The translations under genes were made by a program, and so were the position numbers. From assembly GCA_018667335.1 (NCBI GenBank), contig JABIVD010000051.1, forward strand, positions 1-64,000: a DNA stretch of 64,000 bases. The letters are read 5' to 3'. The DNA is from Rhodospirillaceae bacterium (GTDB lineage: Bacteria; Pseudomonadota; Alphaproteobacteria; UBA6615). The notes below the pieces were generated by a model. It saw nothing but the letters and a program-made list of their open reading frames with translations, was not told the DNA's origin and searched no databases. How positions within the stretch are numbered: the first letter of the stretch is position 1; each line of letters begins with the position of its first letter. Below, in pieces: positions 51,788-61,947 of the stretch.

Positions 51788-52872
51788 GCGGCCCCGCCGA
51801 GGGCAGCCGACAGGTCCGAAATCTCGACTGCGGCGTCTGTGGAGGATGTGATCTCACCGATGATCCGTGCATCCTCACCCGCGGCGTTGAGGCCGTTGAC
51901 GATGTCATCGGCGCCATCCGCTTGCGACAAGGCGATCATGCCAATTCCGCAATTGAATGTGCGCGCCATCTCCATGTCATCGACACCCCCGGCCTGTCGA
52001 AGCCAGTCGAAAACGGGTGGTGCTGTCCAGCGGGTTCCGTCGAGCGCCGCCCCGAGGCCTGCGGGAAGTGCGCGCGGTATATTCTCGAGCAGGCCGCCGC
52101 CGGTGATGTGGGCAAAGCCCTTGAGCGCCGGCAGAGCCACCGCTGCGAGACAGGCGCGCACGTAAATGCGTGTCGGCGTCAGGAGTGCCGCGCCGAGTTC
52201 CTGTTCGCCATCAAAAGGTGCGGGGTCAGCCAGGTTGCTCCCCGCGTGTTCGACAATTTTGCGCACAAGGGAATAGCCGTTCGAGTGCACGCCGCTGGAG
52301 GCGAGACCAATGACAAGGTCGCCGGCTTCGACCGGGCGGTCGGGTCGCGGGAAGGCCGTGCCACGCTCCATGGCGCCGACCGAAAACCCCGCAAGGTCGA
52401 ATTCGCCGCTCGCATAGAGACCAGGCATTTCAGCCGTTTCGCCCCCGATGAGGGCGCAGCCGGCTTGTTTGCAGCCATCCGCGATTCCCGAGACGACCGC
52501 AGCCGCGACTTCGGGGTCCAGCCCGCCGGTTGCGAAGTAATCCAGAAAGAAGAGCGGCTCGGCGCCCTGAACGACGAGGTCGTTGACGCACATCGCAACC
52601 AGATCGATACCCAGCGTGTCGAAGCGGCCGGTTTCGAAGGCCAGCTTGAGCTTGGTCCCGACACCATCCGTCGCTGCAACCAGGATCGGGTCCTTGAATC
52701 CCGCCGCCTTGGGATCGAAAAGTGCACCAAAACCACCGAGCCCATCGACCGAGCCGGCGCGTTGCGTCGACGCCGCCAACGGCTTGATGGTCTCGACAAG
52801 GGCGTTGCCGGCCGCAATATCCACGCCGGCGTCTTTGTAGGAAAGCCCCAGTGTCCGTCTCCTCGCGCGCAT
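51784..52872 (-). CDS. purM: Phosphoribosylformylglycinamidine cyclo-ligase PurM
   Basis: A 362-residue ATP-dependent AIR synthetase. [52 protein letters not shown] and [15 protein letters not shown] are diagnostic. It diverges from the DUF2066 gene across a 109-base gap in which no strong promoter was recognised. Confidence 0.95.
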   Translation of the reverse strand: MRARRRTLGLSYKDAGVDIAAGNALVETIKPLAASTQRAGSVDGLGGFGALFDPKAAGFKDPILVAATDGVGTKLKLAFETGRFDTLGIDLVAMCVNDLVVQGAEPLFFLDYFATGGLDPEVAAAVVSGIADGCKQAGCALIGGETAEMPGLYASGEFDLAGFSVGAMERGTAFPRPDRPVEAGDLVIGLASSGVHSNGYSLVRKIVEHAGSNLADPAPFDGEQELGAALLTPTRIYVRACLAAVALPALKGFAHITGGGLLENIPRALPAGLGAALDGTRWTAPPVFDWLRQAGGVDDMEMARTFNCGIGMIALSQADGADDIVNGLNAAGEDARIIGEITSSTDAAVEISDLSAALGGAA

Positions 52873-52981
52873 CGCGCATCATTCGTGCTATTGCTTTGCC
52901 ACATTCGCGGCGCAGTGGTCATGTAGACCGCGAATCACGCCGTATCGGTACGTCAGAATAGGTGTTTCAAGGTCATTTGCA

Positions 52982-54163
52982 ATGTGTCGCGCGCTGCAAA
53001 AATTTAGTCTCGTTCTCGCCATGTGGTTGCTCGCTGCGGGTGTCGTTTCGTTCGTCGGATCGTCCGCTCTGCAGGCACAGCAATCTGCGCTTGAGGACAT
53101 TTTCGTCGTCCGTGATGTGGCGCTGGACGAAAGCGCCCAAACGGCAACGGCCGCGCGTGCAAGCGCTCTTGCCAAGGGACAACGCGAGGCGTTCGCGCGG
53201 CTTGAGGCGCGATTGACCCGCAGTGTGCACCGCGGCATTGCCGCGGGCATCGAACCCGACACGCTGCGTTTTCTCGTCGACGCAATCCAGATCGACGGAG
53301 AGAAGACGTCGGATGTGCGCTATCTCGCGAATTTAACGGTCACCTTCAAACCGGATGCAGTGCGAAACCTCTTCCGCCTGTCCGCTGTACCGTTCTCCGA
53401 ATTGCGCAGCCGGCCGCTGACGGTGATCCCCGTCCTGGCGACTCCCGCGCGCTATCTGCTTTGGGATGACCCCAACCCCTGGCGTGAGGCGTGGCGAAAC
53501 CATCCCGAGGGAACCGGCCTTGTTCCCATGTTGGCGCCGATCGGAGATCTGTCGGACCTGTCGGGGCTCACGGTGGATCAGGCCGTCGATGGTGATCCGG
53601 ATGTCCTGGCGCGCTTCGCCGCGCGCTATGGTGCCCGCGGGGTGGTGGTCACGATCGCCAATATTTTCGAGGTGGAGCCTGGCATTCTGCGCAGCGATAT
53701 CGTCAGTGTGCCCGTTGGGTTGCCGGAGATGAGCCCTTTCAGCATTTCCGTTACCGGGCAGGAAGACGAGACCGAGCACGTCATACTCGCGCGCGCGGTC
53801 GGCGAGATCCGTGAGATTATCGAGGATGAGTGGAAGGCCGCGAGTGCGCTCACCTCTGGTGAGATTGGCCAATTGCGGGCGGCAGTCCCCATTTCGAATT
53901 TGAAAAACTGGGTCGATATCCGCGGGCGAATTTCCCGTGTGCCCGCCGTCACCGATATTCAGGTCGTCGCGCTTACGGCCATGTCGGCGGAGATCGTGAT
54001 CAATCACCGCGGAGATGTTGCGCGGCTGACCCGCGCCTTCGAGCGGTTCGATTTGATTCTTGAAAGCACCGGTCTCGAGCCGGTCAACGCGCAACCGTCC
54101 GGGGCCACCCAGGCGGGCCTCCGGGCGCTGGTGACCCATGTCGTCCGCCTGGCGGTCAACTGA
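52982..54163 (+). CDS. DUF2066 family exported protein
   Basis: A 393-residue protein with an N-terminal signal-like hydrophobic stretch (LVLAMWLLAAGVVSFVGSSA) and the DUF2066 pattern: an early helix LAKGQREAFARLEARLT, a strand-rich centre and a conserved LTVIPVLATPARYLLWDDPN. The function is unknown, and it is probably periplasmic. In many alphaproteobacteria it lies between purM and the DnaA-like hda gene, as here. A Cys at residue 2 is unlikely to be a lipobox. Confidence 0.82.
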   Translation: MCRALQKFSLVLAMWLLAAGVVSFVGSSALQAQQSALEDIFVVRDVALDESAQTATAARASALAKGQREAFARLEARLTRSVHRGIAAGIEPDTLRFLVDAIQIDGEKTSDVRYLANLTVTFKPDAVRNLFRLSAVPFSELRSRPLTVIPVLATPARYLLWDDPNPWREAWRNHPEGTGLVPMLAPIGDLSDLSGLTVDQAVDGDPDVLARFAARYGARGVVVTIANIFEVEPGILRSDIVSVPVGLPEMSPFSISVTGQEDETEHVILARAVGEIREIIEDEWKAASALTSGEIGQLRAAVPISNLKNWVDIRGRISRVPAVTDIQVVALTAMSAEIVINHRGDVARLTRAFERFDLILESTGLEPVNAQPSGATQAGLRALVTHVVRLAVN

Positions 54164-54175
54164 TTGGATCGATCC

Positions 54176-54853
54176 GTGAGCCGGCAACTTGTCTTGGATT
54201 TGGGGCATCGTACGGCCCGGGGGCGATCCGACTTCCTGGTCTCGCGCAGCAATGCGGAAGCGGTGGAGTGGATGGATCGCTGGCCGGATTGGCCTGCCCG
54301 CGCACTCGCGATCTGGGGCCCGGCGGCTTCGGGCAAGACGCATCTCGGACATGTCTGGTGCGATGTGAGTGGCGGGATCCTGATCGGACCCGACGATGTG
54401 CGCGCGTCAGATGGCTCGGAGTTGCGCGCGCGCAACAGATTTCTATTCGTCGACGATGCGGACCAGCTTGCGGGCGATCGGGACGGCGAAGAGGCGCTGT
54501 TGCATCTCTACAATTACGTGCTTGAGACGGACGGCGCGTTGTTGCTCGCGGGGCGCGAGGCGCCCGCGCGCTGGAATGTCGGTCTCGCCGATCTGGCGTC
54601 GCGGCTGAAGGCCCTGGCCGGGGCCGGCATATCGGCGCCCGACGACGACCTGCTGGCGGCGTTGATGGTCAAGTTGTTTCGCGACCGGCAATTGCGTGTG
54701 GGTGAGGATGTCGTGCTTTACCTGATGGCACGCATGGAGCGTTCCTTCGCCGCCGTCGCCGATATTGTTGCCGCGATTGATTCCGCCGCGCTCGAACGTG
54801 CACGGCCTGTGACGGTCCCGCTGGCGCGGGAAATTCTCGACGATTTTGTCTGA
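54176..54853 (+). CDS. hda: DnaA-related regulatory protein Hda/HdaA
   Basis: A 225-residue AAA+ protein similar to the ATPase domain of DnaA without its DNA-binding domain. Walker A is WGPAASGKTHL and the Walker B-like stretch is LFVDDADQL. The N-terminal RQLVLDLGHR resembles the clamp-binding motif QL.LDL of Hda, through which it contacts DnaN to inactivate DnaA-ATP. GTG 54176 is favoured because it places this motif at the extreme N-terminus; TTG 54164 is the alternative. It follows DUF2066 by 12 bases. Confidence 0.87.
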   Translation: MSRQLVLDLGHRTARGRSDFLVSRSNAEAVEWMDRWPDWPARALAIWGPAASGKTHLGHVWCDVSGGILIGPDDVRASDGSELRARNRFLFVDDADQLAGDRDGEEALLHLYNYVLETDGALLLAGREAPARWNVGLADLASRLKALAGAGISAPDDDLLAALMVKLFRDRQLRVGEDVVLYLMARMERSFAAVADIVAAIDSAALERARPVTVPLAREILDDFV

Positions 54854-54860
54854 CACCAAT

Positions 54861-54894
54861 CTGTCATCGGTCCGTCATAAATTGCGGACATGAT
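54861..54894 (+). promoter_or_regulatory. Pho-box-like direct repeat and -10 upstream of ppk1
   Basis: CTGTCAT (54861-54867) and CCGTCAT (54872-54878) are separated by four bases, the spacing of PhoB half-sites (consensus CTGTCAT-N4-CTGTCAT). A weaker CTGACAC lies 11 bases further upstream (54850-54856). CATGAT at 54889-54894, ten bases after the box, could be the -10 hexamer. The gene downstream is polyphosphate kinase. Confidence 0.6.
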
Positions 54895-54954
54895 CCGATA
54901 TCGTTAGCCTAGACGGCTGAATGGCGCGCATGCGCCTGTAATCCTTTGCAAAAA

Positions 54955-57126
54955 ATGGTCCCCGTGGTCGCTGAAGACGCAGCATTAAATCCTGACTCGG
55001 TCCCCGGGATCGGGTTGGATTCTCCGGAACGGTTCATCAACCGCGAGCTCTCTTGGCTGGCGTTCAACGAACGCGTGCTCGAAGAGGCCGAGAATCACAG
55101 CCATCCGCTGCTCGAGCGCGTGCGCTTCCTGTCGATTTCCGCGTCGAACCTGGACGAGTTCTACATGGTTCGGGTTGCGGGCCTGAAGGGACAGGTCGAG
55201 GCCGGGATCGCGTCTGTGACCCAGGAAGGCCTGACACCAAGCGAACAGCTGGTGGCGATAAATGCGCGGGCCGGGGCGCTGATGGCGGCGCAGCAGAAAA
55301 TCTGGCTCACCCTTGTCGAGGAACTGCGGGCGAGTGATATCGCGGTCGTCGAACCGGACGAACTGAGCGACGAAGAAGCTGCCTGGCTCGAAAACCGGTT
55401 CATGACCACGATTTTCCCGGTCCTGACGCCGCTCGCCGTTGATCCCGCCCATCCGTTCCCGTTTATCCCGAATTTCGGGCTGGCACAGGCGCTGGAATTG
55501 TACCGGGCGAGCGACAACCGGCTGATGATCGGCCTCCTGCCCTTGCCAGGACAGATCGAGCGTTTTATTCGCCTGCCCGGCGAGCGCCCGCGTTTCGTCC
55601 TGCTCGAAAAATGCGTCGCCATGTTCCTCAACCGGATCTTTCCGGGCTTCGAGCTGCGCGGTGTGGGCACGTTCCGGGTCATACGAGACAGCGACATCGA
55701 AGTGCTGGAAGAGGCGGAAGATTTGGTCCGTCTCTTCGAATCCGCGCTCAAACGCCGTCGTCGCGGTTCGGTGATCCGGCTGACAATTGATGCGGAAATG
55801 CCTCCGGATTTGCGGCGCTTCGTGACCGAGGAAATCGGCGTCGATGAGGAGGATGTGTTCGTCCTCGATGGGATGCCCGGTCTCGACCGGACCAAGGAAC
55901 TCATCGTCGATGACCGGCGCGATCTTCTGTTCGAGCCTTTCAACGCGCGCTTCCCCGAGCGTATTCGCGACTTCGCCGGTGATTGCTTCGCGGCGATCCG
56001 GGCCAAGGACATCGTCGTCCACCACCCGTTCGAATCCTTCGACGTGGTCGTGCAGTTCCTGCGCCAGGCCGCGCGTGATCCCCAGGTTGTCGCGATCAAA
56101 CAGACGCTCTATCGCACATCCGAGGATTCACCGATCGTCAGCGCCCTGATTGAAGCCGCCGAGGCCGGGAAATCCGTGACGGCGCTGATTGAGCTCAAGG
56201 CGCGTTTCGACGAAGAGGCGAATATCCGCTGGGCCCGCGAGCTGGAGCGGGCGGGCGTACAGATCGTCTACGGATTCATTGACCTCAAGACCCACGCGAA
56301 GATCAGCCTCGTGCACCGGCGTGAAGGCAGTGATCTGCGGACCTATGCCCATTTCGGGACAGGCAACTATCACCCGATCACAGCCCGGATCTACACGGAT
56401 ATCAGCTACCTGACGAAGGACCCGATGCTGTGTCAGGACGCCTCGCGGGTGTTCAACTACATGACCGGATATGCCCGGCCCGAGGGGCTGGAGAAGGTCG
56501 CGGTCGCGCCGGTCAATCTGCGCGAAACCCTGATGGACTGCATCGAGGGAGAAATTGCACATGCCCAGGCGGGTCGGCCGGCGGAAATCTGGGCGAAGTT
56601 CAACAGCCTGGTCGATGGTGACATCATCGACACGCTGTACCGGGCATCCCAGGCCGGTGTGCTGATCCGGTTGGCCATTCGCGGCATCTGCTGCCTGCGC
56701 CCCGGTGTGCCGGGTTTGAGCGAGAATATCGAGGTGAAGAGCATCATCGGACGGTTCCTCGAACATTCGCGCATCATGGCCTTCGGATCGGGCGCAGAAC
56801 TGCCGTCGCCCCAGGCGAAGCTCTTTATCTCATCCGCTGACTGGATGCCGCGCAATCTCGACCGTCGGGTGGAGCTTCTGGTGCCCATCGAAAGCGGCAC
56901 CGTGCATGAGCAAATTCTCGACCAGATCTTGGTTGCGAATCTGCTGGATCGCGCCCAAAGCTGGGTCATGGAGCCCGATGGCACCTACATCCGGATCGAC
57001 ACGAGCCGCGAGCAGGACCCATTCAACGCGCACAAATATTTCATGACCAATCCCAGCCTGTCTGGGCGTGGCAGCGCGCTGAAGAAGCCCGGCAGCGCGC
57101 CGCAACTGCTTGCGCATCCGGACTAG
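54955..57126 (+). CDS. ppk1: Polyphosphate kinase Ppk1
   Basis: A 723-residue enzyme that reversibly polymerises the terminal phosphate of ATP into polyphosphate. [39 protein letters not shown], the phospho-His region [22 protein letters not shown] and DLTKD-like YLTKDPML are all present, with the two PLD-like domains complete. ATG 54955 is preferred over TTG 54946. It is followed 33 bases later by ppx, so synthesis and breakdown of polyP are encoded together, probably under phosphate control. Confidence 0.95.
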   Translation: MVPVVAEDAALNPDSVPGIGLDSPERFINRELSWLAFNERVLEEAENHSHPLLERVRFLSISASNLDEFYMVRVAGLKGQVEAGIASVTQEGLTPSEQLVAINARAGALMAAQQKIWLTLVEELRASDIAVVEPDELSDEEAAWLENRFMTTIFPVLTPLAVDPAHPFPFIPNFGLAQALELYRASDNRLMIGLLPLPGQIERFIRLPGERPRFVLLEKCVAMFLNRIFPGFELRGVGTFRVIRDSDIEVLEEAEDLVRLFESALKRRRRGSVIRLTIDAEMPPDLRRFVTEEIGVDEEDVFVLDGMPGLDRTKELIVDDRRDLLFEPFNARFPERIRDFAGDCFAAIRAKDIVVHHPFESFDVVVQFLRQAARDPQVVAIKQTLYRTSEDSPIVSALIEAAEAGKSVTALIELKARFDEEANIRWARELERAGVQIVYGFIDLKTHAKISLVHRREGSDLRTYAHFGTGNYHPITARIYTDISYLTKDPMLCQDASRVFNYMTGYARPEGLEKVAVAPVNLRETLMDCIEGEIAHAQAGRPAEIWAKFNSLVDGDIIDTLYRASQAGVLIRLAIRGICCLRPGVPGLSENIEVKSIIGRFLEHSRIMAFGSGAELPSPQAKLFISSADWMPRNLDRRVELLVPIESGTVHEQILDQILVANLLDRAQSWVMEPDGTYIRIDTSREQDPFNAHKYFMTNPSLSGRGSALKKPGSAPQLLAHPD

Positions 57127-57159
57127 GCTTCCTCCACGCCGACCAATTCCGCGACGACG

Positions 57160-58668
57160 ATGCCTAATCGCTCTCCTTTGGTGGGCGGGCCGGCGGCCGT
57201 CGTCGATATCGGGTCGAACTCGATCCGACTCGTCGTCTTTCGTGACCGTTCCCGCGCCGCGCCGGTTGTATTCAACGAGCGCGTGACGTGCGGTATTGGC
57301 CGCGACTTGGCCGCGACCGGCCGGCTCCACCCGGACGGTGTGACCCAGGCCCTGGCCAACCTGCCGCGGTTTGCCGCGATTGTGCGGACCATGGGTGTCG
57401 AGGACACGATGCTGGTGGCGACCGCAGCGACCCGTGAGGCTGCGGACGGCGCGGAATTTCTCAAACGGGTCGAAGCGATCTTCGGCCGTTCTGTCGCGCA
57501 GCTCGATGGTGACCAGGAGGCCCGGTTTGCCGCCTGCGGCGTGATCAGTGGCCTGCCCGAAGCGCATGGCGTGGCCGCGGATCTCGGCGGCGGCAGCCTG
57601 GAGCTTGCCGCGGTTTCTGCGGGAGAGGTTGGCGAGCATGGCAGCCTGCCGCTCGGCCCACTGCGTCTGGCGGCGACGCTGGGCGAGGACAATGGCGGGC
57701 TCGCGGACCACATCGACGAGGTGCTTTCGACATTCCCCTGGATTCGTGGCGCAGTCGATGGCGGCGCGATCTACGCTGTCGGCGGCGCCTGGCGTGCCCT
57801 GGCGCGGCTGCACATGGTGCAGACCAAATATCCCCTGCGTGTGATCCACAATTATCGGATGACCGGCCGGGAGACGTTCGATTTTTGCGAGCTGGTCGCC
57901 GGGCTGGGTGCCGAGAGCCTGTCGCGGATCAGCGCCGTGCCGCGCGCGCGCGTATCCACGTTGCCGATCGCGGCGACGGTGCTCGCACGGTTGATCCGGA
58001 CCTCGAAGGCCGAGCAGGTCGTATTTTCCGCCAACGGTATTCGCGAGGGATCCCAGTTCGACGCCCTCGACGAAGAGACCCGCGCCGCCGACCCGCTGAT
58101 CGTTGCCTGCGAACATCTCGCGGCCCGTGAAAGCCGCGCACTGGGCTCGGGCACCGCGCTGTTCGACTGGGTCGACCCCCTGTTTGTCGGCGAGAAAGAA
58201 AACCTGCGCCGGTTGCGCCGGGCCGCCTGCCTGCTCGCCGATATCGGTTGGCACGAGCACCCGGATTATCGGGCCGAGCAGGTCTATTTCCGGATTCTGC
58301 GCCTGCCGCTGCTCGCCCTGTCCCATGCGGAGAAGACCAAGATCGCGCTGGCGGTCTATCGCCGCTACACGGGCGCCAAGGGCGGCGCCACCCTGCGCGT
58401 GGCGAATGCGTTGCTCACCCCGGAGGATGTCGATTGGTCACGCCGCCTGGGCGCGGCCCTGCGCCTGGCCGAGACCCTCACGGGCGGGAGCGCGGTGTTG
58501 CTTGAGGGTGTCGGGCTGAAGCTCAAATCCCAGCAACTGACCCTGACATTAGCGCCGGGTCATGCCGATCTGTTCGGCGACCTGGTGAGCTCCCGGTTCG
58601 CGGCACTGGCGAAGTTGTTCGGCGTGTCGGGCGTGATCAAGGGCGACGGGCTGCGCGAGAAAGTTTAA
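57160..58668 (+). CDS. ppx: Exopolyphosphatase / Ppx-GppA family phosphatase
   Basis: A 502-residue ASKHA-fold phosphatase that releases phosphate from polyP ends and may also hydrolyse pppGpp. VVDIGSNSIRLVVF, VATAATREAADGAEFL and AADLGGGSLELA form the nucleotide/phosphate loops. The C-terminal helical domain (ADIGWHEHPDYRAEQV and following) is HD-like. Its stop lies 15 bases from the convergent rnd stop. Confidence 0.93.
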   Translation: MPNRSPLVGGPAAVVDIGSNSIRLVVFRDRSRAAPVVFNERVTCGIGRDLAATGRLHPDGVTQALANLPRFAAIVRTMGVEDTMLVATAATREAADGAEFLKRVEAIFGRSVAQLDGDQEARFAACGVISGLPEAHGVAADLGGGSLELAAVSAGEVGEHGSLPLGPLRLAATLGEDNGGLADHIDEVLSTFPWIRGAVDGGAIYAVGGAWRALARLHMVQTKYPLRVIHNYRMTGRETFDFCELVAGLGAESLSRISAVPRARVSTLPIAATVLARLIRTSKAEQVVFSANGIREGSQFDALDEETRAADPLIVACEHLAARESRALGSGTALFDWVDPLFVGEKENLRRLRRAACLLADIGWHEHPDYRAEQVYFRILRLPLLALSHAEKTKIALAVYRRYTGAKGGATLRVANALLTPEDVDWSRRLGAALRLAETLTGGSAVLLEGVGLKLKSQQLTLTLAPGHADLFGDLVSSRFAALAKLFGVSGVIKGDGLREKV

Positions 58669-58683
58669 GCAGCGCGCAGAACG

Positions 58684-59868
58684 CTATTCGGCGGCTTCGT
58701 CGTTCGCTTCGCCTTCGGGCACAACCTCGACGATACGCACCAGGCCGCTCCCGGCGGCCAGCGCGATTTCACCGGCCTTGAGACGCAGCGCGTCGTTGCC
58801 GAAGATTTCCCGGCGCCAACCCCTGAGGGCCGCCACATCGGCATTGTCGTCGGCCGCGATCGCTTCCAGATCCGGCACGGTCGCGATGAGTTTCTGCGCG
58901 ACCTGGTTGGTGTCGCATTTGAACTTGAGCAGCACCTTGAGCAAATCCATCAGCGCGCCGGCACCCGGCGGCAGATCCAGCGGTTCGGGGATCGTCGGCG
59001 CCTGATCGAGGGGCAGGGCTTCGCCTTCGGCGATCGCCGCCAGCAATCCCTGGCCGAGCCGGCCTTCGGCGAAATTCTTCGGTATGCCCCGGACCCGCGA
59101 CAGGGAATGGGCATCCTCGGGCGGGCGGGCCGCGATCTGGGCCAGCACATCGTCGCGCATCAGCCGGTTGCGCGGCAGATCACGCGCCATTGCCTCGCGG
59201 TCGCGCCACGCGGCGACGGCCTGCAGCATGGCCAGGTATTTCGGCTGGTTGCGCTTGGGCTTGAGCCGCCGCCAGCCATTTTCCGGGACCACCTCATACA
59301 GGGCCGGGTCGGCGAGCTTGACCATCTCCTCCTCGACCCATTCGAGGCGGCCGTTCTCCTCGATCCGGCGGCGCAGCTTCTCATAGGCGGGGCGCAGATG
59401 GGTGACATCGCCCAGCGCGTATTCGAGTTGGGCATCGGTCAGCGGCCGTTGGGACCAGTCGGTGAAGCGGCTGCCCTTGTCGGGGCGGATTTTCGTCAGC
59501 TTGGCGATCAGGGTCTCGTAGCCGACCTGGTCGCCGAACCCGGCGACCATGGCCGCGATCTGGGTGTCGAACAGCGGCTTGGGCGTGACGCCGCCTTCGT
59601 GATGGAAAATTTCGATGTCCTGCTTGGGCGCGTGCATCACCTTGAGCACGTTCTCGTCGGCCATCAGGTCGTAGAGCGGCGTGAGGTCCATCCCGTCGGC
59701 GAGCGGGTCGATGATCGCCTCGTCCTCGGGCCCCGCGACCTGTACCAGGCAAAGGATCGGCCAGAACGTGCTCTCGCGCATGAACTCGGTGTCGACGGTG
59801 ATGTAATCGGCGGTAGACAGCGCGTCGCAGAAGCTCGCGAGCGCATCCGTATCTTTAATGACGTTCAT
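58684..59868 (-). CDS. rnd: Ribonuclease D
   Basis: A 394-residue 3'-5' exoribonuclease for tRNA and stable-RNA maturation. The DEDD-type exonuclease domain shows ITVDTEFMRESTFWPILCLV, KVMHAPKQDIEIF and the Tyr/Asp of LEYALGDVTHLRPAYEKL; two HRDC-like helical domains follow. ATG 59868 begins the conserved protein. The open extension to 59982 runs through a REP element and is not coding. It diverges from aspS. Confidence 0.94.
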   Translation of the reverse strand: MNVIKDTDALASFCDALSTADYITVDTEFMRESTFWPILCLVQVAGPEDEAIIDPLADGMDLTPLYDLMADENVLKVMHAPKQDIEIFHHEGGVTPKPLFDTQIAAMVAGFGDQVGYETLIAKLTKIRPDKGSRFTDWSQRPLTDAQLEYALGDVTHLRPAYEKLRRRIEENGRLEWVEEEMVKLADPALYEVVPENGWRRLKPKRNQPKYLAMLQAVAAWRDREAMARDLPRNRLMRDDVLAQIAARPPEDAHSLSRVRGIPKNFAEGRLGQGLLAAIAEGEALPLDQAPTIPEPLDLPPGAGALMDLLKVLLKFKCDTNQVAQKLIATVPDLEAIAADDNADVAALRGWRREIFGNDALRLKAGEIALAAGSGLVRIVEVVPEGEANDEAAE

Positions 59869-59915
59869 GGGCGGAATTTCTACAGGGATTCGAGTGGGTG
59901 GGGAAGGTGCGAGTC

Positions 59916-60011
59916 GGGCGGGTTGGAAACCCGCCCCTACGGTATTGACGGTTTCGTCGGATGCCTTGTTGCACGTCCGCATAGATGTAGGGGCGGGTTT
60001 CCAACCCGCCC
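59916..60011. repeat. REP doublet (REPIN-like) between rnd and aspS
   Basis: A 25-base unit at 59916-59940 is exactly reverse-complementary to 59987-60011, with a 46-base spacer. Each unit is itself a hairpin (GGGCGGGTT / AACCCGCCC arms, three-base loop) with GTAG at the 5' foot when read outward-in, the arrangement of REP sequences mobilised by RAYT (Y1-type) transposases. Confidence 0.75.
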
Positions 60012-60040
60012 GGGGTCATCCCGGAATACTCGGTCCGGCC

Positions 60041-60046
60041 TTGACA
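60041..60046 (+). promoter_or_regulatory. Possible -35 element of aspS
   Basis: A consensus TTGACA occurs 84 bases before the aspS ATG, just inside the REP doublet. No convincing -10 hexamer is found at 16-18 bases. A GGCCC-AAAA-GGGCC hairpin (near 60080-60093) lies in the leader. Confidence 0.3.
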
Positions 60047-60129
60047 GGCGCGGGCGATCCGTGGCCATTGGCCCGACAGGCCCAAAAGGGCCGAATTCCA
60101 GCTTTTAACCAGCCTCTTTGGGACGAAAC

Positions 60130-61938
60130 ATGCATCCCTATCGAACTCATACCTGTGGTGAACTGCGCGACGAGAATGCGGGCGAAACCGTCCGCCTGTC
60201 GGGCTGGATCCACCGCAAGCGCGATCATGGCAACCTTCTGTTCGTGGATCTGCGCGACCAGTACGGCATCACCCAGTGCGTGATCGACACGTCGAGCCCG
60301 ATTTTCGAGACCGTCGAGGGCGCAAGGCTGGAATCGGTCATCACCGTGACCGGCCCCGTTGTCGCGCGCTCCGCGGAGACGACCAACGCGACCATCCCGA
60401 CCGGCTCGGTCGAGGTCGGCATCGCCGAGGTCAACGTCGAGAACGCCGCCGACCAGCTGCCCCTGCAGGTGAACTCCGACGAGGACACGGGCGAGGAAAT
60501 CCGCCTGCGTTACCGCTATCTGGACCTGCGCCGCGAGAAGGTTGCGCGCAACATCCTGCTGCGCAACGACGTCATCGCGTCGATCCGCCGGCGGATGATC
60601 GAGGCCGACTTCAAGGAATTCCAGACCCCGATCCTGACCGCGTCGTCGCCCGAGGGCGCGCGCGACTATCTGGTGCCGTCGCGCCTGCATCCGGGCAAGT
60701 TCTATGCGTTGCCCCAGGCGCCGCAGCAGTTCAAGCAGCTGTTGATGGTCGCGGGCTTCGACAAGTATTTCCAGATCGCGCCGTGCTTCCGGGATGAAGA
60801 CGCGCGTGCCGACCGCTCGCCGGGTGAGTTCTATCAGCTCGATTTCGAGATGGCCTACGCCACCCAGGATGACGTGTTCAACGCCATCGAGCCGGTGATC
60901 GCGGGCGTGTTCGAGGAATTCGCGGGCTTCAACCGGGACGCGGCTTGGTCGGTCACGCCGACGCCGTTCCCGCGGATCGCGTATGCGGACTCGATGCTGA
61001 AATACGGCAACGACAAGCCCGACCTGCGCAACCCGATCGAGATCGCCGACGTGGCCGAGGTGTTCGCCGGCTCCGACTTCAAGATCTTCGCCGGGCTGGT
61101 GGCCAAGGGCGGCACCGTGCGCGCCATTCCCGCACCGGGCGGCGGCGCGCAGCCGCGCAGCTGGTTCGACAAGCTCAACGACTGGTCCCGCGACGAGGGC
61201 GCGCCGGGGCTCGGCTACATCATCCTCGAGAACGGCGAGGGCAAGGGCCCGATCGCCAAGTTCGTGGCCGGTGAGCGCCTCGAGAAGCTCAAGCAGCTGG
61301 CGGGCCTGAAGGACGGCGACGCGGTGTTCTTCTCCGCCGGGGATGCCGACACGGCGGCCGAACTGGCCGGCAAGGCGCGCACCAAGATCGGCGAGGATCT
61401 CGATCTGATCCCGACGGGTCGCTTCGACTTCTGCTGGATCGTCGATTACCCGATGTACGAGAAGGACAAGGACACGGGCAAGATCGGCTTCTCCCACAAC
61501 CCGTTCTCCATGCCCCAGGGCGAGATGGCGGCGCTGGAGTCCGGCGACCCGCTCGACGTGCTGGCCTACCAGTACGACATCATCTGCAACGGGGTGGAAC
61601 TGTCGTCCGGCGCGATCCGGAACCATCGGCCCGACATCATGCTCAAGGCCTTCGACATCGCGGGCTACGACCGCGAGACGGTGGAGCGCGAGTTCGCGGG
61701 TATGTTCAACGCCTTCCGCTACGGTGCACCGCCCCATGGGGGCTCGGCACCGGGCATCGACCGCATCGTCATGCTGATCGCCGACGAGCCCAACATCCGC
61801 GAGGTCATCGCCTTCCCGATGAACCAGCGCGCCGAGGATCTGATGATGGGCGCCCCGGCAGAGATCGACGACACGCGCCTGCGCGAGCTGCACCTGAAGA
61901 AGGTGCTGCCGAAGGGCGAGAACAAGGCCGAGAAGTAG
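60130..61938 (+). CDS. aspS: Aspartyl-tRNA synthetase
   Basis: A 602-residue class II synthetase, the long bacterial type with an N-terminal OB-fold anticodon domain ([20 protein letters not shown]), the catalytic core motif 2 [18 protein letters not shown], the large GAD insertion (residues about 290-430) and motif 3 [18 protein letters not shown]. In alphaproteobacteria such enzymes can also charge tRNA-Asn when an amidotransferase is present; that is not testable here. ATG 60130 is chosen over TTG 60118. Confidence 0.96.
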   Translation: MHPYRTHTCGELRDENAGETVRLSGWIHRKRDHGNLLFVDLRDQYGITQCVIDTSSPIFETVEGARLESVITVTGPVVARSAETTNATIPTGSVEVGIAEVNVENAADQLPLQVNSDEDTGEEIRLRYRYLDLRREKVARNILLRNDVIASIRRRMIEADFKEFQTPILTASSPEGARDYLVPSRLHPGKFYALPQAPQQFKQLLMVAGFDKYFQIAPCFRDEDARADRSPGEFYQLDFEMAYATQDDVFNAIEPVIAGVFEEFAGFNRDAAWSVTPTPFPRIAYADSMLKYGNDKPDLRNPIEIADVAEVFAGSDFKIFAGLVAKGGTVRAIPAPGGGAQPRSWFDKLNDWSRDEGAPGLGYIILENGEGKGPIAKFVAGERLEKLKQLAGLKDGDAVFFSAGDADTAAELAGKARTKIGEDLDLIPTGRFDFCWIVDYPMYEKDKDTGKIGFSHNPFSMPQGEMAALESGDPLDVLAYQYDIICNGVELSSGAIRNHRPDIMLKAFDIAGYDRETVEREFAGMFNAFRYGAPPHGGSAPGIDRIVMLIADEPNIREVIAFPMNQRAEDLMMGAPAEIDDTRLRELHLKKVLPKGENKAEK

Positions 61939-61947
61939 GAAATACCC

